Assembly: GCF_003261635.1 (NCBI RefSeq)
Contig: NZ_QFXK01000029.1
Span: 1 to 64,000 of the forward strand
Reading direction: 5' to 3'
Length of the DNA: 64,000 bases
From: Kribbella monticola
Lineage (GTDB): Bacteria; Actinomycetota; Actinomycetes; Propionibacteriales; Kribbellaceae
Part shown: positions 1 through 7,761 of the stretch, one piece after another
Numbering within the stretch: the first letter of the stretch is position 1
How the letters are laid out: each line of letters opens with the position of its first letter
The notes under the pieces: generated by a model
Told to the model about the DNA's origin: nothing
The model's input: only the letters and a program-made list of their open reading frames with translations
The model's database searches: none
Program-made: the position numbers and the translations under genes

Positions 1-198
1 GAACGCGCCAGCCTCATCGTCACCAGCAACAAACCCTTCGGCCGCTGGGGCGAGGTCTTCGGCGACGACGTCGTCGCAGCAGCGATGATCGACCGACTCG
101 TCCACCACGCCGACGTCGTCTCCATGAAAGGCGACAGCTACCGACTCAAAGACCGCGACCTCGGCCGCGTCCCCGCAGCCACCAAAACCAACGACTAA
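1..198 (+). CDS. istB: IstB-like ATP-binding transposition helper, C-terminal fragment (cut by window edge)
   Basis: The frame is open from base 1 to TAA at 196-198 and gives the last 65 residues. They contain LIVTSNKPFGRWGEVFGDD followed by IDRLVHHADVVSMKG, the typical C-terminus of the IS21 helper ATPase (AAA+ fold, DnaC-like). IstB helps the IstA transposase choose and activate a target. The Walker motifs lie upstream of the window. The GC-biased codon use matches the host group, so the element looks native to actinobacteria. Family assignment is firm. Whether the whole element is intact is unknown. Confidence 0.88.
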   Translation, partial: ERASLIVTSNKPFGRWGEVFGDDVVAAAMIDRLVHHADVVSMKGDSYRLKDRDLGRVPAATKTND

Positions 199-219
199 CA
201 ACCACCAACCAACCCGGGT

Positions 220-262
220 GGGTCAGCATTCACCCGGACCAGACGGGTCAGAGTTCGACCGG
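220..262. repeat. Two terminal near-repeats inside the IS21 right end
   Basis: Two 18-base units, at 220-237 and 245-262, share GGGTCAG..TTC..CCGG and are spaced 25 bases apart. Multiple terminal repeats of this kind serve as IstA binding sites in IS21-family ends. The role here is by analogy. Confidence 0.65.
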
Positions 263-803
263 CGTTGACAGGGCTGTCCCGGTCGGGGTTGGTGCCATTG
301 AAGGAGCCGTCGGTGAGCATTTTCCTGCACCGGTGGTCCTACCCAGTTGCCAGACGAGATCGACCGATGGCTCGGATGTGCGTTGTAGCTGGAGAAGTAG
401 TCCTGTCTTGGCTGCGCAGACCTTGACTCCTGGTCCATAGGCTGTGGAGCAGGCTAAGTCCTTGGCTGGGCCCGTTGGCCGAGATTTTCAGCGCGGCTTG
501 TCCCGTACAGACTGCTCGCACCTCATAGGCTCCAGGCGCGAGAGACAGGTCCTCGTTGGTCGCTGTCTTGTCGAAATCGACGTCTTCGCGCCAGATCACT
601 TGCGAATCGGCTGGAAGATCCGAGATCTTGAGCCGATTCGCGTTCCGGCCGGGCGTTGTCGCTGTCGCTGTCGGGCTTGCGGACGGCGTTGCGGGATTGG
701 AGGTTGGCGAGCCTCCTGCGTCGTCGCCGGAGGAGCAGCCAGCCAACGCGCAGCAAGCAACAGTTGCTATTGATGCGCCGACAACGCACGGCCAGATCTT
801 CAT
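248..803 (-). pseudogene. Lipoprotein gene, frameshifted and truncated by the IS21 end
   Basis: Translation starts at ATG 803 and gives a lipoprotein signal with lipobox LAGC, then a Ser/Thr/Pro/Ala linker and a small domain (PGAYEVRAVCTGQAALKIS). The same frame stays open to 339 (154 aa), but after about base 452 its sequence stops looking like protein. The +1-shifted frame reads CSTAYGPGVKVCAAKTG and DLVWQLGRT, which completes the usual Cys-Cys lipoprotein domain seen in actinobacteria. That frame runs into the IS21 tip and stops at 248-250. I infer a one-base indel near 450 plus truncation at 270. The ATG overlaps the stop of the upstream gene (TGATG), so the two were once coupled. A sequencing error cannot be excluded. 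Confidence 0.6.
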
Positions 804-1030
804 CAGGTAGTGGTCTCCCAGTACTTCCATCCGACCGACGCAGCCGAGGGGATACGCGCGGTGCCAGATGCTCGTAGTTTGGTCGTGCAGTCTGCACCGT
901 CGTAGTAATTCCTCCACGAGACCTGCTGGCCCCAGAAACCGTCCTGCACGTTGCCGTACCTATTCGCGGTGATCAGGTGGTCGTAATTGTGCAAGACGCT
1001 GAGCGAGACCGAAGAACTGAGGGTTCCGGT
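803..1030 (-). pseudogene. Remnant of an unrecognised secreted-type protein upstream of the lipoprotein gene
   Basis: The frame reads SVLHNYDHLITANRYG, then GFWGQQVSWRNYYDGADC and ends SAASVGWKYWETTT. It is rich in Trp, Tyr and Asn, like small extracellular domains. A TAG at 1031-1033 closes the frame upstream; beyond that stop the same frame continues as SASFGMMP, so an in-frame nonsense mutation is possible. The only start after the stop is a TTG at 994 without a ribosome binding site. Its stop overlaps the ATG of the lipoprotein gene. I do not recognise the family. Confidence 0.4.
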
Positions 1031-1103
1031 CTACGGCATCATCCCGAAGGATGCTGACGGCAACGGCATACCCGCGCCAATGCGATGCGAAGGCCGGCCA
1101 GAG

Positions 1104-1143
1104 CAGCCGCAGCCGCAGCCGCAGCCGGAGCCGGAGCCGGAGC
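1104..1143. repeat. Hexanucleotide repeat (CAGCCG)4(GAGCCG)2
   Basis: Four CAGCCG units (1104-1127) and two GAGCCG units (1128-1139) plus a partial unit sit directly before the integrase remnant. In the three forward frames it encodes Gln-Pro/Glu-Pro, Arg-Ser or Ser-Arg type dipeptides. It marks the point where integrase similarity stops, so slippage or illegitimate joining is likely. Confidence 0.75.
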
Positions 1144-1335
1144 ATGGTGGACTTAGTGAAGCGCACCGGCCATTCAACAGCGGTGGCTGCTCAGCGGTAC
1201 ATCATGCCGCCGAGGGGACGAGACAAGGAAGTTGCCAAGGCGCTCAGCGACATCGCCGCCAACGGCTCCGCCGCCTCGCTCCCCGAGAGATCAAAATCAA
1301 GCCGTAACGCTCCAGGCAAACTGTTTCAGTCATAG
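1144..1335 (+). pseudogene. C-terminal remnant of a tyrosine recombinase (phage-type integrase)
   Basis: The last 63 codons of this frame read LVKRTGHSTAVAAQRYIM and then GRDKEVAKALSDIAANG. This matches the end of actinophage integrases: the L..R.GHS box, the nucleophile Tyr in QRY, and the usual R-D-x-x-IA-x-x-L helix. Nothing upstream matches the arm-binding or core domains; the frame enters the hexanucleotide repeat instead. It is therefore a dead fragment from a former integrative element. The ATG at 1144 is only the first in-frame Met. Confidence 0.65.
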
Positions 1336-1356
1336 GGATTCTCGCAACGGCTTCGA

Positions 1357-1686
1357 CTAGGAAGTCGAGTTGCTGGCCCAGAGACGGAACTCGTGCATCG
1401 CTTCCGTCATGTTGGCTGGGCCACAGGCGGCTTGGAATGTCCCGTTCTCCGTCCAAGTGATACACCAGTCATCTTCAGTCCGATGTACTTCGCGGCGCGC
1501 GTATGCCCCGACGTCGAGGCCGGTGTCAATCAGGCCGATCTTGATCGACCATCCCGGATTGTCGAGGGTCGTGATGTTGATTCCGTCCCCGTGCTCCCAG
1601 TCGTCGTTGCATTGGGCGACGTACCAGGCCTGCAGCCAAGTCCAGACATCGGGCCGGTCGGGATCGTACGCACGGTCATCAGTCAC
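1357..1686 (-). CDS. Imm53-type immunity protein
   Basis: The protein (109 aa from GTG 1686) has WLQAWYVAQCNDDWEHGDGI followed by TLDNPGWSIKIGL and a C-terminal CGPANMTEAMHEFRLWA. These are the hallmark motifs of the Imm53 family (WY..QC..DWEH and TLDNPGW), which neutralise polymorphic toxins. No toxin gene is next to it, so it is an orphan immunity gene or a domestication remnant. The frame is open upstream to 1860 with an ATG at 1773. I chose GTG 1686 from family length, but no clear ribosome binding site supports any start. Confidence 0.75.
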   Translation of the reverse strand: MTDDRAYDPDRPDVWTWLQAWYVAQCNDDWEHGDGINITTLDNPGWSIKIGLIDTGLDVGAYARREVHRTEDDWCITWTENGTFQAACGPANMTEAMHEFRLWASNSTS

Positions 1687-1959
1687 GTTGTGAGCGTAGA
1701 GGAGTGTGACCGAGTCTTGTTCTGCGGCTGAGCTACTGCAAGGCTTCCCCTCCTGATGTCGCACATCGGTCATACCACACGGCGTGAATGTGGCCTCTGA
1801 CCTGCGGTTATGTGAGCGCCTGAGAAGCGGAGGGTCAACGGTTCGGACCGCCCTGGCCACACTTCCGTGACTCTGGATCTCGGTCTGAGATCCGCCAGCT
1901 CTTCCGCTAGTCCAGCAACTGATGCTGCTCCTGCTCCTGTCGCCTGCAGGGCGATCGGA

Positions 1960-2658
1960 TCAGTTGAGCTGGCCGGTGGGGCGTAGGACGAGGTTGTTGA
2001 TGTCTACGCCTTTGGGTTGGTTGATGGCGAACAGGATTGATTCGGCGACCTGGTCGGCGGTCAGGGTCGGGGCTGCTTCGGGGGATCCACCGCGCTCGTC
2101 CCAGAAGGGGGTGTCGACGACGCCTGGGGCGATAAGGGTGACGGTGACGTGGTCTTTGGTTACGAGGAGGCGGACGTTTTCGGCTAGGGCGTGCGCGGCC
2201 CACTTGGTGACGGAGTACAGGTTGCCGGGTGTGTTCCTGGTGCCTGCGACCGAACCGACTATCACTATCCGGCCCTTGGAGTTCCTCAGGTGTGGCAGTG
2301 TCTCGCGTACCAGTAGAGCTGGGCCGAGGATGTTGGTGAGAACCATGGCACGCATGGCCGCAGGGTCGTGGTCCTCCAGCGTGCCGGGCAGGGAGAAGCC
2401 GGCATTGGCGATCACCGTGTCCAATTGGCCCCACGAGTCCACGACCTGACGCACGGCAGCGGTGACATGGCTGTCGTCGCTGGCGTCACCGGTGATGGTC
2501 AGCAGCTGTTCGCCTGCTCCGGTGGAGGTGGCGAGCGCGGCCAGGCGATCTGCATCGCGGCCGGTGATCGCCACACGATGGCCTTGCTTGAGCAGGACAC
2601 GAGCGGTGGCCGCACCGATCCCGCTCGAACCGCCGGTGATCAACGTGACGGGTTCCAT
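1960..2658 (-). CDS. Short-chain dehydrogenase/reductase (SDR), classical type
   Basis: The 232-aa protein has the Rossmann motif TGGSSGIG at residues 8-15, the NAG motif at 85-87, the catalytic Ser in VGS (136) and YxxxK with Tyr148 and Lys152. All catalytic residues are present and the length is normal for a cytosolic NAD(P)H-dependent oxidoreductase. PG..DTPF after the active site is typical of the group. The substrate cannot be told. The ATG at 2658 is preceded by AAGGAGG at good spacing; the longer open frame upstream is not needed. It is the first complete metabolic gene beside the island at 1-1860 and has no obvious operon partner. Confidence 0.88.
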   Translation of the reverse strand: MEPVTLITGGSSGIGAATARVLLKQGHRVAITGRDADRLAALATSTGAGEQLLTITGDASDDSHVTAAVRQVVDSWGQLDTVIANAGFSLPGTLEDHDPAAMRAMVLTNILGPALLVRETLPHLRNSKGRIVIVGSVAGTRNTPGNLYSVTKWAAHALAENVRLLVTKDHVTVTLIAPGVVDTPFWDERGGSPEAAPTLTADQVAESILFAINQPKGVDINNLVLRPTGQLN

Positions 2659-3229
2659 GGCGGGGCCTCCTTGGCGACGGCGATATCGGCGATGCGCCAG
2701 GCTCCAGGCGTATGGCCACTGAGTTGGCGGACGCAGGCTACCCGACGACTGTGAAGGTGCGACGCGAAGATCAGGCGCACGAACCGCAACCGGGGATCGA
2801 ACAGCAAATACGAGCGGCTCCCAGCTCCGTGCATGTCTGTGACGTAGCACGCAGCGTGGTGGCCAGAACCGGGGCTCTCCGTAGGCAGTCGGGGACAGTG
2901 TGAAATCGGACGTTCGAAATGCGGTGTAAATTCCCGGACAATGTGGTGACGGAATGTCGCGAAAACTTTATTGCGTTATTCGATAATCGGCGTTGAGCGA
3001 CGGACGGTAATGCCTTGAGCGGGGACGGGGCATCGCGATTGTCACGCTGCGCTGCCCTGGCGCCCAGATTGTTGCGGTGCGTAGTCGTCGAGGCTGTCGT
3101 TACCGGTTTGAGACCTCGTGTGGGGTGTGCATATGCTCACCGGCGCCTGGCCGCGGACCTGGGGGACCGGATACAGACAGCAATGAATACCCCCGCCGAC
3201 TCGCAACGCCGAGTTCCGCCCTCCGGGTC
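2659..3229. other. Intergenic region with no gene seen, probable promoter for the GH16 leader
   Basis: No frame here has coding character and a start. A locally AT-rich stretch around 2890-3000 (for example AAAACTTTATTGCG) is a good place for the promoter that drives the riboswitch leader and the glycanase gene downstream. I could not define -35 and -10 boxes with confidence. Confidence 0.4.
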
Positions 3230-3398
3230 GGTGGCCCCTCCCACACACAGCATCCGAGGGCGGAAGTGGGGAACCCAAGGTTCCCGGACCGGCCGTGGCG
3301 CCAGCGTGCGCTGCTGCCTGTCCTCGGGGCGAAGTCGCGCCAGCGACCGGGCAATCTTCCTGCCCGAGCCCGACAGCTAACCTCACAGGCGTGCAGGA
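3230..3398 (+). promoter_or_regulatory. ydaO/yuaA-type c-di-AMP riboswitch in the GH16 leader
   Basis: The leader has the conserved pieces in order: GUGGGGAACCCAAGG (3267 on), CGGGGCGAAGUC with a GUCGC..GCGAC hairpin (3325-3348), and CCCGAGCCCGACAGCUAACC at 3363-3382 ending in CACAGGCG. The last block is nearly invariant in actinobacterial ydaO elements. The class senses cyclic di-AMP and usually switches genes off when the ligand is high. In actinobacteria it commonly controls cell-wall hydrolases. The start of the gene follows at 3411 after GGAAGGAC. The 5' boundary is approximate. Confidence 0.85.
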
Positions 3399-3410
3399 AG
3401 GACTGTCCCC

Positions 3411-4943
3411 ATGCGGGATGCTTTCTCCCGTCGGCATGCACAACATCGAGCTGCCGTTCCCTCCGACAGACTGAAAGAACCGGCCGCCAAGGCCGGCCGC
3501 CGGGCACTGATCCCGATCATCGCGGGCATCTCCTTGGTCCTCACCACCGCCGGAATCGGCGTGGCGGCGCTGACCTCCGACAGCATTCCGGCCCCGGTCA
3601 GCCTCACGGCCGGCGCCGATGCCTACGTGACCACCACATCCCCGACCCAGAGGCATGGTTGGTCCTCCCGGTTGGTCGCGAAGATGAACGAGGCAACCAG
3701 CCTCATCCGCTACACGGTGCCCCCGGTGGCGGACGGCTACGACCGCAAGGCAACGCTGGTACTGACCCGGCTGACCACCAGCAACCCAGCCAAGATCGCG
3801 GTTTCGAAGGCTCCTGGCGGTTGGACCGAGGCCGTCACCTACTCGACCGCTCCCAAGCCCGGTACGCCGTTCGTGACCGTGGCCGACGACGGCAAGTCGT
3901 CGCAGCTGCGGATCGACGTCTCCGAGGGCGTCACCGAAGCCGGCGAGCTGAACCTGGCCGTCACGCAGCCCCAGGGGGCCGGCAGCACCGTCTTCGGTTC
4001 GCGCGAGTCCGGTGCGGAGCAGACAAAGTTGGAGATCAGCTACGTCCCCGAGGGCACGACCGACCCACTGCCGTCGACACCTACGTCGGCGCCAACGACG
4101 GTGAAGCCGACGCAGTCGCCCACGCCCACGGCGACAACGACCAAACCGACAACCACCCCGACCACGGCGTCGCCCACGCCGACCGTCTCACCCACCGCGT
4201 CGCCCACCACAACGAGTCCGACGTCTACTCCGCCGACGACCGGCCTTGCGCCGTCGTGGAGCCCGACGAGTTCGGCCAAGCTGACGTTCCAGGACGAGTT
4301 CAATGCCACGACAGTCGACACGACCAAGTGGGAGCGCGGCTGGTTCAAGGAAGGCATCTCGGACGGTGTCAACAGCGACAACCTCCAGTGCTACGACACC
4401 AAGCAGGTCACCGAGTCCGGCGGATACCTCAATCTGAGCCTCGCGCAGCGCGAAGCCTTCTGCCGAGGTGGCACCAAGCAGTACGTGTCCGGTCTGGTGA
4501 ACACTCGCAAGTCGTTCAACCAGCGGTACGGCTCGTTCGAGGCAAGGGTCTGCCTGCCTGACGGGAACGGCGATGGCAAGGTCGACGGCTTCCCGGCCTG
4601 GTGGACGAACGGACCGTCCTCGGTGCCGTGGCCGGACCATGGCGAGATCGACGTCCTCGAAGGCATCGGTGGCGGCACCAAGGCTTCGCTGCACTATGTC
4701 GACCCGGTTTATCACGGCGGTACCTACTCGCCCACGCCGCTGGCCGGCTGCCACAACTTCGGCTCGCAGTGGACAAGCAGCGGAGTCACGTTCTACTACG
4801 ACGGCAAACCGATGTGGTCGCACGCCTTCGCCGGCACGCTCCCGCAGTTCCTCATCCTCAACTACGCGGTTCGCCAGCACACGGGCGAAGCGATCCTTCC
4901 CGGCACTGCCGTCCGAGTCGACTGGGTCCGGGTGTGGGCGTAA
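3411..4943 (+). CDS. Secreted or membrane-anchored GH16 family glycoside hydrolase
   Basis: This 510-aa protein begins with a basic stretch and one hydrophobic segment (about residues 30-50), so it is exported or anchored. Residues about 60-214 form a beta-rich module like the DNRLRE/CBM96 type (DAYV..., SLIRYTVP). A Thr/Pro/Ser linker follows (about 215-283). The C-terminal domain is a GH16 catalytic domain with the motif GEIDVLEG, giving nucleophile Glu412, Asp414 and acid/base Glu417 (ExDxxE). It would hydrolyse a beta-glucan or related polysaccharide outside the cell. Expression is probably controlled by the c-di-AMP riboswitch just upstream. The ATG has a good GGAAGG site. Confidence 0.88.
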   Translation: MRDAFSRRHAQHRAAVPSDRLKEPAAKAGRRALIPIIAGISLVLTTAGIGVAALTSDSIPAPVSLTAGADAYVTTTSPTQRHGWSSRLVAKMNEATSLIRYTVPPVADGYDRKATLVLTRLTTSNPAKIAVSKAPGGWTEAVTYSTAPKPGTPFVTVADDGKSSQLRIDVSEGVTEAGELNLAVTQPQGAGSTVFGSRESGAEQTKLEISYVPEGTTDPLPSTPTSAPTTVKPTQSPTPTATTTKPTTTPTTASPTPTVSPTASPTTTSPTSTPPTTGLAPSWSPTSSAKLTFQDEFNATTVDTTKWERGWFKEGISDGVNSDNLQCYDTKQVTESGGYLNLSLAQREAFCRGGTKQYVSGLVNTRKSFNQRYGSFEARVCLPDGNGDGKVDGFPAWWTNGPSSVPWPDHGEIDVLEGIGGGTKASLHYVDPVYHGGTYSPTPLAGCHNFGSQWTSSGVTFYYDGKPMWSHAFAGTLPQFLILNYAVRQHTGEAILPGTAVRVDWVRVWA

Positions 4944-5007
4944 GGCGCACACATCCGTACTGCGGTCCTTCTCCACGAAGTGACGTCCTGAGCTAGCAAC
5001 ACCGCGA

Positions 5008-5041
5008 GGTGCACTCCCGTGACTCAACACGGGAGTGCACC
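5008..5041 (+). terminator. Strong hairpin terminator after the GH16 gene
   Basis: A perfect 14-bp stem (GGTGCACTCCCGTG with its complement) closes a 6-base loop. It lies about 65 bases after the GH16 stop. No U-tract follows, as is common in high-GC actinobacteria. Confidence 0.8.
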
Positions 5042-5154
5042 CGTCGGCCCGGCACCCCCAAACAAAAGATTTCGGTAGGTTGTCGGAATTGGTGGGGGCT
5101 GTTCGTAGCGTTGGTGGAGGCGGACAGTGGGTCCGCTCTAGTGAAGGAGCAGAC

Positions 5155-5514
5155 ATGGCCGAGTACCTCATCTACTTCAATCAGCAGTGGGTGGGCGACC
5201 ACACCGAGGAGTGGTTCCGGGGGCGGGGGCCGCTGGCCATGGCGGTGGTGGAGGAGATGAAAGACGCCGGGGTCTACGTCTTCGCCGGCGGGCTCGAGGA
5301 GGAGGACGGCCCGGTCTACAGCGCCGATCCCACGAGTGGCGAGATGTTGATCACCGACGGGCCGTACGTCGAGACCAAGGAGTTTCTGGGCGGGTTCGCT
5401 CTGGTGGAGGTGCCCGACGACGAGACCGCCAAGATGTGGGCCGGCAAAGTCGCGGAGGCCTGCGGTTGGCCGCACGAAGTACGCCGGTTCAAGCCGCGGC
5501 CCAAGGCCAAGTAG
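5155..5514 (+). CDS. YCII-related domain protein
   Basis: The 119-aa protein starts at ATG 5155 after GAAGGAG. It has the ferredoxin-like YCII/DGPF fold: MAEYLIYF at the start, LITDGPYVETKEFLGGF in the middle and a C-terminal strand. DGP..E.KE is the signature of the DGPF subgroup. Members are small cytosolic proteins of unclear function, often next to ECF sigma genes; no sigma gene is adjacent here. The open frame upstream of 5155 crosses the hairpin and is not used. Confidence 0.85.
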   Translation: MAEYLIYFNQQWVGDHTEEWFRGRGPLAMAVVEEMKDAGVYVFAGGLEEEDGPVYSADPTSGEMLITDGPYVETKEFLGGFALVEVPDDETAKMWAGKVAEACGWPHEVRRFKPRPKAK

Positions 5515-5553
5515 CAGGAACGCTTACCAACGACGAAGTCACAGCGCTGGTCG

Positions 5554-6186
5554 TCAGTCGAGAGCCTGTAGGTGCTCGGTCTCGTTCAGCGCTACGACTT
5601 GGTGGCTGAAGTGCGTGTCGTTGCGGTGGAGGGTGGTGATGCTGCCTGATGTCAGCGGGAAGAAGACGCGGTCGGTCGACGTCATCGGCATGCCGATCCA
5701 GGCGGCGATCAGGTAGCTCGACGCGGATCCGTGAGACACCACGATCTGGTTCGTCGCCGGTCGACGGAGAATATCGTCGAGGGCGGGGTACAGGCGTTCG
5801 ACCAAGGCCAGTCGCGTCTCGGCGCCGGCCGGACCGTCGTGGTGGCCGAGGCGATCGCCGTACTCCGGAAGCGGGATGCGGCGTTCGTCGAGCCAAGCCT
5901 GAGGACGGCCGTCCGCCTCGCCGTTGGACCTCTCCCGAAGCCGCGGATCAGTCTGTACGCCGACGGAGAACCGCGCGGCAATTCGCTCTGCCGCTTCGCT
6001 GGCTCGCCTCAGATCGGAGGAATAGACCTCCACGGGCTGGTTTCCGATCTTGCCGGCCAGGACGTCGGCGATGCGCTCGGCCTGCAGCCGCCCAGGTGCG
6101 GTCAGCTCCGAGTCGTACCAGCCGCCGACGAGGTCGTCGACGTGATGCTGCGCCTCAGGATGCGTGACGAGGTAGATGTGTCTCAC
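5554..6186 (-). CDS. Histidine phosphatase family protein with a variant active-site motif
   Basis: The 210-aa protein starts at GTG 6186 after GGAGGAGG. It has the phosphoglycerate-mutase-like fold: YLVTHPEAQHHVDD at the N-terminus, YSSDLRRASEAAERIA in the middle, and VVSHGSA near the end. The usual RHG box is replaced by THPEAQHH, so the first catalytic Arg-His-Gly is altered although His residues remain. The second conserved His (VSHG) is kept. Variants with THPEA occur in a conserved actinobacterial subgroup, so it may still be an enzyme; the substrate is unknown. Confidence 0.8.
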   Translation of the reverse strand: MRHIYLVTHPEAQHHVDDLVGGWYDSELTAPGRLQAERIADVLAGKIGNQPVEVYSSDLRRASEAAERIAARFSVGVQTDPRLRERSNGEADGRPQAWLDERRIPLPEYGDRLGHHDGPAGAETRLALVERLYPALDDILRRPATNQIVVSHGSASSYLIAAWIGMPMTSTDRVFFPLTSGSITTLHRNDTHFSHQVVALNETEHLQALD

Positions 6187-6239
6187 TGGGCCTCCTCCGA
6201 CCGGCCTCGGCAAGCCCAGAGCCTCTCACAAAGGGCAAG

Positions 6240-6932
6240 TCAGGTGCCGTCGGCAAGCTTTTCGGGGAGGACGAAGCCGCGGCGGCGCGTGAGGAGGACG
6301 GCGGTGGTGATGAGCCACAGCCAGAAGGCGACGTACGGCAGGAGCCAGGCGCCTTCGATCGTCCAGACGAACTGGGCCGGCGCGAGGGCGATTCCGCTGA
6401 TGACGCCCCAGCGGCCCAGCCAGCGCGGCATGACCCGGGTCGCCGCGATGATCCAGCCGCAAGCGAACGCGAAGCCGGCCATCGCCAACCAGGCATTGGC
6501 AAACCCGAGGTGGCTGAGGTCGTACGCGTAAGCCAACTGCCCCGGATCGAGATCAGCGGCGTGATTGGCGCCCGCCGCGTCACCGACCTCGAGGATGACG
6601 AACGCGGCGACCAGTACTGCGGACACCAAGGCCATCGTCGATCGCACAGGTATTTCACCGTCGACCCGGCGCAGCAGCAACGCCAGGCCCACCATGAACC
6701 AGAGCAGAACGAACATCGCGATGTCGCTTCCCGCCTCCGCCAGCCGCACCCAGGTCGTGTCCAGTCCCCTGACGTACGTCGCGGCCTCAGCGGTGGTGGC
6801 GTTGATCGCGGGCTCGCCCGGCGAAGCGCCGATCAGCGTCGCGAAGAGCAACAGGGTGCCGACCAGCCCGGTCGCCCCGATAATCCGGGCGATCGGGATA
6901 CCGCGCACCGCCAAGTCGTCACGGTCGGCCAT
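6240..6932 (-). CDS. Integral membrane protein of unknown function
   Basis: The 230-aa protein starts at ATG 6932, preceded by TGAGGAC. About six hydrophobic helices can be seen, beginning with IIGATGLVGTLLLFATLIG and ending with AFWLWLITTAVLLTRRRG. Long polar loops include one with AGANHAADLDPGQLAYAYD between helices. It resembles DUF4386-like actinobacterial membrane proteins, but I cannot assign a function. It sits upstream of and in the same direction as the phosphatase gene, with a 53-base gap. Confidence 0.75.
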   Translation of the reverse strand: MADRDDLAVRGIPIARIIGATGLVGTLLLFATLIGASPGEPAINATTAEAATYVRGLDTTWVRLAEAGSDIAMFVLLWFMVGLALLLRRVDGEIPVRSTMALVSAVLVAAFVILEVGDAAGANHAADLDPGQLAYAYDLSHLGFANAWLAMAGFAFACGWIIAATRVMPRWLGRWGVISGIALAPAQFVWTIEGAWLLPYVAFWLWLITTAVLLTRRRGFVLPEKLADGT

Positions 6933-7074
6933 GTCCTCAGGATGCGCCTGCCGTCGCCTGTTGCCCACAGTTGGCTACGGCAGCGAAGTCGTCGGACTAT
7001 GAGTGGCCGCCTGTGAACGGACGGTGGTCAGCGGTCGGGAGGTTTGTCGGTGCTGGTGACTAGCATCCGGCGCT

Positions 7075-7737
7075 ATGAATGCTTTCCCTGTCGAGCAGCC
7101 GGGCGATCTCGAGGTGGTTCGGACCTCCTATGACCGGGTCGCGGACAACTACGTGGAGATGAACCTCGGTGACATCACGGCGTATCCCTGGCTGCGTACG
7201 GCGATCGACGGGTTCGCGGCCGCAGTACAAGGGCTTGGGCCGGTACTGGATGTGGGGTGTGGGCCTGGAAGCGTGACTGCCTACCTGGCTGAGCGTGGCC
7301 TGGATGTGTCTGGGGTCGACCTGTCGGCTCGGATGGTGGAGCACGCTCGGCGGTTGTATCCCGACCTGCGGTTTGCGGTTGCCTCCGCGACCGAACTGGA
7401 GCTGGCCGACGCCTCGCTCGGGGGGATCCTCGGGTGGTGGTCGTTGTTCAATCTGCCCAGGCACGTCCTCCCGCTGGTCCTTGAGGCCTTCGGACGCGCG
7501 CTGGTTCCCGGCGGGCACCTCATCATCGGGACGCACATGGGCGACGGCGAGATCGAGCGGACAGAGGCGTACGGCGGGGTGCCGGTCGCGTGGACCACTT
7601 ATCTCTGGCAGCCGGCGGCGCTGTGGTCGCTCTTGGCAGCGGCCGGCCTCGACCCGGTGGCTGAGCTGAAGGTCTCGGAGAGCGTGGCCGGAGTACCGTC
7701 ACTGGTTCTTGTCGCGCGACGCCCAGACGAAAGCTGA
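7075..7737 (+). CDS. Class I SAM-dependent methyltransferase
   Basis: This 220-aa cytosolic protein has the N-terminal signature YDRVADNYVE and motif I VLDVGCGPG at residues 57-65. SGVDLSARMVEHAR (motif II) and a motif VI-like PGGHLIIGTH complete the Methyltransf_11/25 fold. Small-molecule methylation is likely but the acceptor cannot be told. It is a single gene, divergent from the membrane-protein gene to its left and convergent with the next gene. Confidence 0.85.
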   Translation: MNAFPVEQPGDLEVVRTSYDRVADNYVEMNLGDITAYPWLRTAIDGFAAAVQGLGPVLDVGCGPGSVTAYLAERGLDVSGVDLSARMVEHARRLYPDLRFAVASATELELADASLGGILGWWSLFNLPRHVLPLVLEAFGRALVPGGHLIIGTHMGDGEIERTEAYGGVPVAWTTYLWQPAALWSLLAAAGLDPVAELKVSESVAGVPSLVLVARRPDES

Positions 7738-7761
7738 CGGTGGCCTGAGCGTTTGGCGGGC

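Larger units (their letters stand above)
1..270 (+). mobile_element. Right part of an IS21-family insertion sequence, left part outside window
   Basis: The segment has the 3' end of an istB gene (1-198) followed by about 70 bases that end in CGTTGACA at 263-270. On the other strand this end begins TGTCAACGCCGG, as IS21-type ends usually do. Two internal near-repeats lie just inside the tip. The neighbouring lipoprotein gene loses its reading frame and its end at this junction, so the element probably inserted into it. The left end and any target duplication cannot be seen here. Confidence 0.8.

Noticed and set aside
803..1030. Lactococcin 972-like bacteriocin
   Set aside because: The Trp/Tyr-rich short protein resembles one superficially, but the conserved pattern of that family does not fit and the frame is broken upstream.
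960..1166. A minus-strand frame with an Arg-Leu repeat start
   Set aside because: It is the reverse reading of the hexanucleotide repeat and has no further protein features.
3077..4561. A long plus-strand frame through the riboswitch and the GH16 gene
   Set aside because: The GH16 frame has the signal, linker and catalytic motif; this one is Arg/Pro-rich and crosses a structured leader.
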